DNA of 15,187 nucleotides from the NCBI GenBank assembly GCA_002298925.1, contig DBMM01000095.1:1-15187 (forward strand). Reading direction: 5' to 3'. The notes beneath the pieces are model-generated. The model saw nothing but the letters and a program-made list of their open reading frames with translations. It was not told the origin of the DNA and did no database searches. The DNA comes from Geobacter sp. UBA698 (GTDB lineage: Bacteria > Desulfobacterota > Desulfuromonadia > Geobacterales > Pseudopelobacteraceae). Shown here in pieces: positions 1 to 7,638 of the stretch; position 1 is the stretch's first letter, and each line of letters begins with the position of its first letter. Made by a program: the position numbers and the translations under genes.

Positions 1-762
1 TACGATCTGAAGCTGCGTGTCGGACTGGGAGGAGGCATCTCCACTCCTGCTGCAGCGGCATCAGCCTTTATCATGGGGGCGGCCTATGTCATGACCGGCT
101 CCATCAACCAGGCCTGCGTCGAATCCGGCACTTCGGATGAAGTTCGCGCCATGCTGGCAGAGACACGCCAGGCCGATGTAACTATGGCTCCTTCTGCCGA
201 CATGTTCGAAATGGGAGTCAACGTACAGGTCCTCAAGCGCGGAACCATGTTCCCCATGCGCGCCGCAAAACTCTACGAGATCTACCGGGCCTGCTCAAGC
301 CTGGAAGACATCCCGGCCGCAGAACGGGAAAAACTGGAAAAAACCATCTTCCGCGCCCCCTTGGAAGAGATCTGGAAGATTACCCGCGACTACTTCCTTC
401 GGCGCGCCCCGCAGCAGGTACAACGCGCCGAACAGGACCCCAAGCATCGCATGGCGCTTGTTTTCCGCTGGTATCTGGGACAAGCGGCCCATTGGTCGAA
501 AAACGGCGACCCGTCGCGCAAGATCGATTACCAGATCTGGTGCGGGCCAGCCATGGGTTCCTTTAACGAATGGGTTGCCGGTTCCTTTCTGGAAACCCCT
601 GCCCGGCGAACCATCAAAACAGTCGCATACAATATCCTTTACGGCGCCGCACTGCTGACGCGCGCCACCATTCTTCGCTGCCAGGGCGTCCCGATCCCGC
701 AGGATGTCCTGCAGATGAAACCGCTCGAACTCGCACAGATCAAGGAGTATCTATCAAGGTGA
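1..762 (+). CDS. pfaD: PfaD-type enoyl reductase of PUFA synthase (3' part only)
   Basis: This is the C-terminal 253 residues of a PfaD-family, FMN-dependent enoyl reductase, the trans-acting ER of PUFA synthases that saturates selected enoyl-ACP intermediates. The frame is open from base 1, so the start lies upstream; family members are usually a little over 500 residues, so roughly half is missing. Visible are the glycine-rich flavin-phosphate loop LRVGLGGGIS near the left edge, the second loop MTGSINQAC, and the conserved stretch around SADMFEMGVNVQVLKRGTMF, typical of PfaD, followed by the family's helical C-terminus (WCGPAMGSFNEW, ending IKEYLSR). The stop TGA at 760-762 overlaps the GTG start of the next gene by three bases, pointing to one operon with translational coupling. 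I see no damage in the visible part. Assignment to PfaD rather than a 2-nitropropane dioxygenase-like protein rests on these motifs and on the pfaA/pfaC neighbours. Confidence 0.93.
   Translation, partial: YDLKLRVGLGGGISTPAAAASAFIMGAAYVMTGSINQACVESGTSDEVRAMLAETRQADVTMAPSADMFEMGVNVQVLKRGTMFPMRAAKLYEIYRACSSLEDIPAAEREKLEKTIFRAPLEEIWKITRDYFLRRAPQQVQRAEQDPKHRMALVFRWYLGQAAHWSKNGDPSRKIDYQIWCGPAMGSFNEWVAGSFLETPARRTIKTVAYNILYGAALLTRATILRCQGVPIPQDVLQMKPLELAQIKEYLSR
742..747 (+). promoter_or_regulatory. Ribosome binding site for pfaA, inside the pfaD 3' end
   Basis: AAGGAG lies 11 bases upstream of a GTG at 759-761. It decides the start of pfaA: the next in-frame ATG downstream falls well inside the KS domain, and the long upstream extension of the open frame (from an ATG at 570) is out-of-frame pfaD sequence with no similarity to a synthase N-terminus. 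The GTG overlaps the pfaD stop in GTGA, so reinitiation by ribosomes finishing pfaD is likely. Confidence 0.65.
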
Positions 763-3700
763 ATGCGCACGATCGTAAACCGTCCCTTTCCGGCAATTCC
801 GCACCACTGGCAATTATCGGCATCGGCTGTCTCTTCCCTCAGGCAAATGACCAGCAAAGCTACTGGTCGAACATAACAGAGGGAATCGATGCCATCACCG
901 ATATTCCATCCACCCATTGGAAAGTCGCGGACTATTACGACGAAGACCAGAAAAGTCCCGATCGTACCTATGGCAAGCGAGGCGGTTTCATCTCACCAGT
1001 TGACTTCAATCCCATGGAGTACAACATCCCCCCCAATGTTCTTGAAGCCATAGATACTTCACAGCTTTTGGGCCTGATTGCCGTCGGCCAGGCGCTCAAG
1101 GATGCCGGTTACGGCCCGGAGCGGGAGTACGACCGGAGCAAGGCCAGCGTTATCCTAGGTGTTACCGGCACGCTTGAGTTGGTAATCCCCCTGGGCGCCA
1201 GACTCGGCCACCCCATCTGGAAACAGGCGCTCAAGGAAGCAGGCGTAGAGCAGAGCGTTGCCAATGATGTGGTGCAGCGCATCTCCGATGCCTATGTGCC
1301 CTGGCAGGAAAACTCTTTTCCCGGCCTGCTCGGCAATGTGGTGGCCGGTCGGATCAGCAAACAATACGACTTGGGCGGCACCAACTGTGTGGTGGACGCG
1401 GCCTGCGCCAGTTCCTTCAGCGCCCTACATCTGGCCGCCATGGAACTTGCCACCGGCAAGTCCGACATGGTTATCACCGGTGGAATCGACACATTCAACG
1501 ATATTTTCATGTACATGTGTTTCAGCAAGACTCCGGCCCTTTCCCCCACCGGCAGCATCAAACCATTCGACTCCTCGGCGGACGGCACCATTCTGGGTGA
1601 AGGCCTGGGAATCGTGGTTCTCAAACGGCTTGCCGATGCCGAACGTGACGGCGACAAGATTTACGCGGTGATTCGCGGAATCGGTTCCTCTAGCGACGGC
1701 AAAGGAGACGCCATCTACGCCCCCAGTGCCTCTGGTCAGAAAAAAGCACTGCTTGATGCCTATGACCGCGCCGGAATCACACCGGACACCATCGGCTTGA
1801 TAGAGGCGCACGGCACCGGCACCAAAGTCGGCGATGTTGTTGAAGTCAGCGCTCTGCGCGATGTGTTCGGCGAAGCAACAACTCCCTGGTGTTCACTCAG
1901 CTCGGTCAAATCGCAAATCGGCCACACCAAAGCGGCAGCCGGAGCCGCCGGCATGATCAAGGCCGCCCTGGCGCTGCACCACAAAGTGTTGCCTCCCACC
2001 ATCAAGGTCAGCAATCCGCTCAAGGAAGTAACCGCCGGAGCAACCCCCTTCTACCTGGCAACCGAAAAACGCCCCTGGCTTCCCCATGGAGAAGCTCCGC
2101 GCCGCGCCGGAGTCAGCGCTTTCGGTTTCGGCGGTTCCAACTTCCACCTGGTACTCGAAGAATACCAGTCAACCAAGGAAGCCACCGAATGGAACGGCCA
2201 AGTCCAAATAATCGCCTTTTCCGGAGCCAATACAGCCGGACTGGAACAAGCTCTCGCCAGTCTGCCGGTCAATGGATCCTGGAACGAAATCAGAAAAGCT
2301 GCGGCGGCAGGCCGAGCCTCATTTGACGTCAACGCACCTTGCCGCCTTGCTCTGGTGGTTGAGCGTAACCAGACCCGGTTGACCACACTGGTCGCCAATG
2401 CCCGGACAATGCTTGCGAAAAATCCGGACAGCGCCTGGAACACGCCGGACGGCGCCTTCTTTGCCTGCGGAGAAAAAGCGGGCAGCCTTGCCATGCTCTT
2501 CCCCGGCCAGGGCACCCAGTATACCGGCATGCTCAGGGATCTGGTCTGTCGTTTTCCCCAGGCGCTGGAAATACTTACCGCCGCCGACAGCGGCTTCCAT
2601 TCCGCTGGCAATGAATTGCTCTCAGATCTGATCTATCCGGCCAGCTCCTTTGACGATACAGCCCGGGAGCGCCAGGAAGAAGCACTGCGGGCAACCCAGG
2701 CCGCCCAACCGGCCATCGGCGCAGTCAGCCTGGCTGCCCTGAAGATTCTGGCGGCATTCGATATTCTTCCTGAAGCGGTAGCAGGTCACAGTTACGGAGA
2801 GTTGACCGCTCTCCACGCCGCAGGTGTTTACGGCGAGACGGAACTTCATGAGCTCTCCCGCCTGCGCGGCCGCCTGATGGCTGAAGGTGTGGGTGACAAG
2901 GGCAGCATGCTGGCAGTACAGGCCCCCCTGGCTACAGTAGAGAACATCATTGCAGAAGCAAAGCTCGACCTGGTGATCGCAAACCGCAACGCCCCTCTGC
3001 AGGCAGTCCTGTCAGGGAGCAGCGCCGAAATCGAGCGGGCCGTCACGGTCTTTGCCAACCATAACCTCAACGCCAAGCCGCTTCCGGTAGCAGCCGCCTT
3101 CCACAGCAGCCTGGTTGCCGATGCCGCCGTCCCTTTCCTGAGTGCCCTCGGAGAAATGGAATTCAAACCGGCCCGCATACCGGTTTACGCCAACAGTACC
3201 GCGGCGGAATACCCAACCGATGCGGCTCAGGCCAAGTCCTTGCTGGCAAACCAGCTTGCCCGGCCAGTGGAATTCGTTGCCGAAATCGAGGCCATGTACG
3301 CAGCAGGCGCACGCACCTTTGTTGAAGTCGGCCCTGGTGCACGGCTCACCGGTCTGGTTTCGGCTATTCTCGGCGAGCGTGATCACACAGCTCTGGCAAT
3401 AGACGCCTCGGCAGGCAAACGCTCCGGCATGGCCGACTTGGCCCGCGCCCTGGCGCGTTTGGCCGTGTTTGGCCACACTGTTCGCCTGGCCGCATGGGAT
3501 GGTGACTATCAACCTCCCGTTGCAACCGGGAAAAAACCGGCCATGACCATACCGATCTGTGGCGCCAACTATGTAAAACAAAAACCACAGCGGCCGCCAC
3601 TGGCTCAGCCCCGTCTGGCACAGACACCCGCCCCGGCATCCGCACCAGTTTCACTTCCGTCGTCAACCGCTCCTGCCATCGCTCCGCAGCCGGCACCCAA

Positions 3701-6700
3701 TACTGTTGCCGCCCCGGCCCCAGCTCCCCAGTCCCCGGCCCCCGGCCCCCAGTCCCCGCCTCTGCCGGTTTCCCGTGATGCACTGGTGGAATCGCTACGC
3801 ATAACCAGGGAAGGCATGTCAGTCCTGCATAAGATGCAGGAGGAAACCGCCCAACTCCACCGGCGCTTCCTGGAAGGCCAAGAGACCGCCAGCCGTACCA
3901 TTCAGACTTTGCTGGAACAGCAACACGCCCTGCTGCAGGGCGGAACAAATTCTCCCGTGCACCAGGCCGCCGCAGTTCCATTAATCACGCCTCCGCAACC
4001 GGTACCAGTCGCTGCACCGGTCACGGCACAGGTGCATCCAGTCATTATTGCGACACCAGCACCGGCTCCCGGTAATAACGCCACCGAAACCCTGCTGGCG
4101 GTTATCAGTGAAAAAACCGGCTATCCCATGGAAATGCTCGAACTGGATATGGGCATGGATTCGGACCTGGGCATCGACTCCATAAAACGCGTTGAAATCC
4201 TCTCCGCGCTCCAGGAACGTCTCCCCGGAGCGCCCACCATCGGGCCCGAGCACTTGGGCACGCTACGTACGCTGGGAGAGATCGCGGCACATCTGGCTGC
4301 CGGGGCACCTCCGGTTGCAGCCCCCTCTCAAGTCACCGACGCTGTGCCAGCCCTTTCGTTGACCACTGTTACCGAAACCCTGCTGGCAGTAGTCAGTGAA
4401 AAAACTGGCTACCCGGTGGAAATGCTCGAGCTGGAAATGGGTATGGATTCGGACCTGGGTATCGACTCCATAAAACGCGTCGAAATACTCTCCGCGCTTC
4501 AGGAACGCCTACCCGGAGCGCCCACCATCGGGCCCGAGCATTTGGGCACACTGCGCACGCTGGGAGAGATCGCAGCGCATCTGGCAGCCGGAGCACCTCC
4601 GGTTGCAGCTACCGCTCAAACCATCAATGCCGCACTTGCCCTTTCCTCATCCATCGTTACAGAAACTCTGCTGGCGGTGGTCAGCGAAAAAACCGGTTAT
4701 CCCGTAGAAATGCTCGAACTGGAAATGGGCATGGATTCGGACCTGGGCATCGACTCCATAAAACGCGTCGAAATACTCTCCGCGCTTCAGGAACGTCTCC
4801 CCGGAGCACCTACCATCGGGCCCGAACACCTGGGCACGCTGCGTACACTGGGAGAAATCGCAGCGCATCTGGCAGCTGGCGCAACTCCGGTTGCAGCCAC
4901 CGCCAAAACCGCCGGCACTGCACCAGCTCTTTCCTTAACCACTGTCACCGAAACTCTGCTGGCGGTGGTCAGCGAAAAAACCGGTTATCCCGTGGAAATG
5001 CTCGAACTGGAAATGGGCATGGATTCGGACCTGGGCATCGACTCCATAAAACGCGTCGAAATACTCTCCGCGCTTCAGGAACGTCTCCCCGGAGCACCCA
5101 CCATCGGGCCCGAGCATTTGGGCACACTGCGCACGCTGGGAGAGATCGCAGCGCATCTGGCTACCAGTGACACTCCTGTAGCAGCATCTACGGAACAATC
5201 CGCCCCCCATCCAGCATCGGCACCAGGACAGAAAGCCGAGCCTGCCAACAGCGCAGCACCGGTCAATCGCAGCACCATTGTTCCTGTGCCACTCGACAAC
5301 GCAACCGCCCCAATCGCCTTGACAACAGAAGGGGAGATCTGGGTGACGGATGACGGTTCCTCTTTTTCTGCTGATCTTCGCGACCTTTTGGCGCACAACG
5401 GCCGCACGGTGCGCCTACTGGCCGTGGAAGATGCCCAGGACATCGCGCCAACGACTGATATCGCCGGACTCGTCATCGTCGCACCAGCAGCAGGAACCGA
5501 CGACACTTTCCTCGAACAGGCCTTCCTGTTGCTGAAAAGCGCCGCCCCCACCTTGCGCCGGGCAGGCGCGACAGGAGGCGCACTGTTTACAACCATTTCC
5601 CGTCTGGACGGTTCCTTTGGGTGTAGCTCCGGAACCGAACTCTGCGATCCGCTTTCCGGCGGTCTGGCCGGTTTGGTGAAAACCTCTGCCCGCGAATGGT
5701 CAGAAGTAACGTGCAAGGCCATTGACCTGGGACGATTCACCACCCCAGGCGCTGCTGCCCGCGCCGTTGCCGACGAATTGCTGCTCAGCGGACCGGTTGA
5801 AGTTGGGCTTACCCCATCGGGACGAATGGCTCTGGACCTAGTCGCCTTGCCACCGCTGCAAACACCCCAAACGCCACCTATCCGGGCAGGAGAAGTTGTT
5901 GTGGTGACCGGAGGAGGCCGAGGGGTAACTACGGAAGCCGCCGTAGCTTTGGCACAGGCATATCGCCCCTTGCTGGTTCTGCTCGGCAGAAGCCGCCTAC
6001 AAGCTGACGAACCGGCCTGGCTGACGAACCTTACCGATGAAGGTCAGATCAAACGGGCTATTCTGGAACACGCAACCGAAAAGCTTCATCCCAAAGCCAT
6101 CGAGGAGCAGTACCGGGCACTGATGGCGGGACGTGAATTGCGCGCCACCCTGGCAAGGGTCGAAGCTGCCGGTGGCAGAGCACTCTACTGTTCCGTGGAC
6201 ATCCGCAACAGTCAGGCAGTCAACGATCTGTTGCAACGAATTCGCCAGGATCACGGTCCCATCCGCGGCATCATCCACGGCGCCGGTGTTCTGGCCGACC
6301 GCCTGATAACGGACAAGACCCTGGAGCAATTCGCCATGGTCTATGGCACTAAGGTAGGAGGACTGCGCTCGCTGCTTGAGGCCACTGCCGGAGACGATCT
6401 GCGTTTCATCGCCCTCTTCGCTTCCACCACCGGGCGCTTCGGCCGTTCCGGTCAGGTGGACTACGCCGTGGCAAACGAAGTGCTCAACAAACTGGCCCAG
6501 GCTGAATCACGCCGCCGCCCCGGCTGCCGCAGCGTCAGCATCAACTGGGGACCGTGGGATGGCGGTATGGTCACCCCAGCCTTGAAAAAAGTTTTTGCCG
6601 GAGAAGGCATCGGTCTAATCGGCCTTGCCGAGGGCGGAGAATTGCTGATCCGCGAAATAGCTGCAACGGATGCGCCGGTGGAAGTAGTCGCCATGGCCGC

Positions 6701-7634
6701 CACCACCCAGGAAGCATTGGTACTTCCCAAACCGGCATCAACAAAACAACTTTCGGAAGCATTCAGTCTGACCCTCACTGTCGATGATTACCCCTTTCTC
6801 CGCTCCCATGTCATGGATGGCAAAGCTGTGCTCCCCATGGCCATAATTGTGGAATGGCTTTCCCATGGCGCATTGCACGACAACCCCGGCTTCCGCTTCC
6901 ACGGTTTCAATGACCTGCGCATTTGCAAAGGAGTTGTGTTCAAACACACCACTCCCTACAACGTGCGGATCATGGCCGGACGCGCCGAAAAACGCGACTC
7001 GCTCTATAACGTAACAGTGGAACTGGTCGGCGCAGGCTACGAAGGCCGCCCCATGCTGCACGCCAGGGGCGAAGTCGTTTTGGCCAGAAAACTCCCCGAA
7101 GGAATCCGCTCCATTCCCGACCCTCCGGCAGCCCCCTATACGCCGCACAACGGCAGAATTTACGATCCGCAACGTTTGTTCCACGGACCGGACCTGCACG
7201 GTATCGAACAAGTGGACAGTTGTTCCGCAAAGGGTGTTTCTGCCTTGGTCAAGGCAGCCCCACAGCCATCCAATTGGATCAGGCAGCCTTTCCGCAGTGA
7301 CTGGATCAGCGACCCCCTATCCATGGACAGCGCTTTCCAACTCATGATCCTGTGGAGCTTCGACCGTTTCGGCGCCGGGTCCTTGCCCTGTTTTGCGGGA
7401 CGCTACCGCCAATACCATGACCGGTTCCCTGCCGACGGAGTCCAGATAGTAATTCGCGTCACCTCGGAACGCGAACATGGCGCTACCGCCGACATGGAAT
7501 TTCTCGACCGGCATACGGGAAAACTGGTGGCGCGCCTGGAAGGATACGAATGCATCATCGATCCATCGCTGGCGCAAGCTTTTCAGCACAACCAACTGTC
7601 CCAGGCGAATCCCAACACGCTGAGAGCTGCCTAG
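759..7634 (+). CDS. pfaA: PfaA-type PUFA synthase: KS-MAT-ACP(x4)-KR-DH
   Basis: This is a complete 2291-residue iterative synthase of the PUFA/secondary-lipid type; residues are counted from the GTG at 759. Ketosynthase, about 16-468: active-site Cys216 in DAACASS, His351 in EAHGTGT and His389 in GHTKAAAG are all present. Malonyl acyltransferase, about 575-900: FPGQG at 581, nucleophile Ser678 in GHSYGE, His782 in AAFHSS. A Pro/Ala-rich linker follows, with a charged helical segment at about 1005-1060. Four ACPs have phosphopantetheine serines at 1141, 1237, 1333 and 1429 in DSDLGIDSIKR. Ketoreductase, about 1526-2000, has a structural half and then the NADPH loop TGGGRGV at 1717-1723 and catalytic Ser1889, Tyr1902 and Asn1906. 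The C-terminal dehydratase-like region, about 2000-2280, is a double hotdog of the polyketide DH kind with His2017 in HVMDGKAVLP and Asp2190 in DSAFQ. Four ACPs is at the low end for this family. It forms an operon with pfaD (3-base overlap) and pfaC (one base gap). Confidence 0.95.
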   Translation: MNAHDRKPSLSGNSAPLAIIGIGCLFPQANDQQSYWSNITEGIDAITDIPSTHWKVADYYDEDQKSPDRTYGKRGGFISPVDFNPMEYNIPPNVLEAIDTSQLLGLIAVGQALKDAGYGPEREYDRSKASVILGVTGTLELVIPLGARLGHPIWKQALKEAGVEQSVANDVVQRISDAYVPWQENSFPGLLGNVVAGRISKQYDLGGTNCVVDAACASSFSALHLAAMELATGKSDMVITGGIDTFNDIFMYMCFSKTPALSPTGSIKPFDSSADGTILGEGLGIVVLKRLADAERDGDKIYAVIRGIGSSSDGKGDAIYAPSASGQKKALLDAYDRAGITPDTIGLIEAHGTGTKVGDVVEVSALRDVFGEATTPWCSLSSVKSQIGHTKAAAGAAGMIKAALALHHKVLPPTIKVSNPLKEVTAGATPFYLATEKRPWLPHGEAPRRAGVSAFGFGGSNFHLVLEEYQSTKEATEWNGQVQIIAFSGANTAGLEQALASLPVNGSWNEIRKAAAAGRASFDVNAPCRLALVVERNQTRLTTLVANARTMLAKNPDSAWNTPDGAFFACGEKAGSLAMLFPGQGTQYTGMLRDLVCRFPQALEILTAADSGFHSAGNELLSDLIYPASSFDDTARERQEEALRATQAAQPAIGAVSLAALKILAAFDILPEAVAGHSYGELTALHAAGVYGETELHELSRLRGRLMAEGVGDKGSMLAVQAPLATVENIIAEAKLDLVIANRNAPLQAVLSGSSAEIERAVTVFANHNLNAKPLPVAAAFHSSLVADAAVPFLSALGEMEFKPARIPVYANSTAAEYPTDAAQAKSLLANQLARPVEFVAEIEAMYAAGARTFVEVGPGARLTGLVSAILGERDHTALAIDASAGKRSGMADLARALARLAVFGHTVRLAAWDGDYQPPVATGKKPAMTIPICGANYVKQKPQRPPLAQPRLAQTPAPASAPVSLPSSTAPAIAPQPAPNTVAAPAPAPQSPAPGPQSPPLPVSRDALVESLRITREGMSVLHKMQEETAQLHRRFLEGQETASRTIQTLLEQQHALLQGGTNSPVHQAAAVPLITPPQPVPVAAPVTAQVHPVIIATPAPAPGNNATETLLAVISEKTGYPMEMLELDMGMDSDLGIDSIKRVEILSALQERLPGAPTIGPEHLGTLRTLGEIAAHLAAGAPPVAAPSQVTDAVPALSLTTVTETLLAVVSEKTGYPVEMLELEMGMDSDLGIDSIKRVEILSALQERLPGAPTIGPEHLGTLRTLGEIAAHLAAGAPPVAATAQTINAALALSSSIVTETLLAVVSEKTGYPVEMLELEMGMDSDLGIDSIKRVEILSALQERLPGAPTIGPEHLGTLRTLGEIAAHLAAGATPVAATAKTAGTAPALSLTTVTETLLAVVSEKTGYPVEMLELEMGMDSDLGIDSIKRVEILSALQERLPGAPTIGPEHLGTLRTLGEIAAHLATSDTPVAASTEQSAPHPASAPGQKAEPANSAAPVNRSTIVPVPLDNATAPIALTTEGEIWVTDDGSSFSADLRDLLAHNGRTVRLLAVEDAQDIAPTTDIAGLVIVAPAAGTDDTFLEQAFLLLKSAAPTLRRAGATGGALFTTISRLDGSFGCSSGTELCDPLSGGLAGLVKTSAREWSEVTCKAIDLGRFTTPGAAARAVADELLLSGPVEVGLTPSGRMALDLVALPPLQTPQTPPIRAGEVVVVTGGGRGVTTEAAVALAQAYRPLLVLLGRSRLQADEPAWLTNLTDEGQIKRAILEHATEKLHPKAIEEQYRALMAGRELRATLARVEAAGGRALYCSVDIRNSQAVNDLLQRIRQDHGPIRGIIHGAGVLADRLITDKTLEQFAMVYGTKVGGLRSLLEATAGDDLRFIALFASTTGRFGRSGQVDYAVANEVLNKLAQAESRRRPGCRSVSINWGPWDGGMVTPALKKVFAGEGIGLIGLAEGGELLIREIAATDAPVEVVAMAATTQEALVLPKPASTKQLSEAFSLTLTVDDYPFLRSHVMDGKAVLPMAIIVEWLSHGALHDNPGFRFHGFNDLRICKGVVFKHTTPYNVRIMAGRAEKRDSLYNVTVELVGAGYEGRPMLHARGEVVLARKLPEGIRSIPDPPAAPYTPHNGRIYDPQRLFHGPDLHGIEQVDSCSAKGVSALVKAAPQPSNWIRQPFRSDWISDPLSMDSAFQLMILWSFDRFGAGSLPCFAGRYRQYHDRFPADGVQIVIRVTSEREHGATADMEFLDRHTGKLVARLEGYECIIDPSLAQAFQHNQLSQANPNTLRAA
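3712..3760 (+). repeat. CCCCNNN heptamer tract in the pfaA MAT-ACP linker
   Basis: Seven consecutive heptamers can be read: CCCCGGC, CCCAGCT (imperfect), CCCCAGT, CCCCGGC, CCCCGGC, CCCCAGT, CCCCGCC. The unit CCCCAGT recurs 21 bases apart, so the repeat is in register with codons and encodes the low-complexity run QSPAPGPQSP just before the helical linker segment. The form resembles the short tandemly repeated heptamers (CCCCA(A/G)T class) described in cyanobacteria. Similarity of form does not prove common origin, and a proline-rich linker written with CCN codons could arrive at part of this by itself. Confidence 0.6.
4083..5166 (+). repeat. Four tandem ACP-encoding repeats, 288-bp period
   Basis: Units start at 4083, 4371, 4659 and 4947, exactly 288 bp (96 codons) apart; the last unit loses similarity after about 5162. 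Each encodes a full acyl carrier protein with the DSLGIDSIKR-type serine site (DSDLGIDSIKR here), followed by an Ala/Pro/Thr linker of about 20 residues. ACP2, ACP3 and ACP4 are identical in protein sequence through the domain; ACP1 differs at three places (AVI for AVV, YPME for YPVE, LELD for LELE). Multiple ACPs in tandem are a hallmark of PUFA synthases and raise flux through the complex. The high nucleotide identity implies recent duplication or homogenisation. Confidence 0.95.
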
Positions 7635-7638
7635 GATG
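7632..7638 (+). promoter_or_regulatory. Stop-start junction TAG-G-ATG between pfaA and pfaC
   Basis: The pfaA stop TAG (7632-7634) is followed after a single G by the ATG of pfaC. I see no good Shine-Dalgarno sequence just upstream (only a weak GAGAG around 7622-7626), so pfaC is probably translated by ribosomes that have just finished pfaA. This would tie the amounts of the two giant subunits together. Confidence 0.6.

Noticed and set aside
570..758. In-frame extension of pfaA upstream to an ATG at 570
   Set aside because: The region is pfaD coding sequence in another frame, its translation resembles nothing in a KS N-terminus, and GTG 759 with AAGGAG upstream explains the start.
4083..5166. 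Regular 288-bp repeats as a CRISPR array or satellite
   Set aside because: The units encode complete ACP domains in frame; repeat length and the lack of short unique spacers exclude CRISPR.
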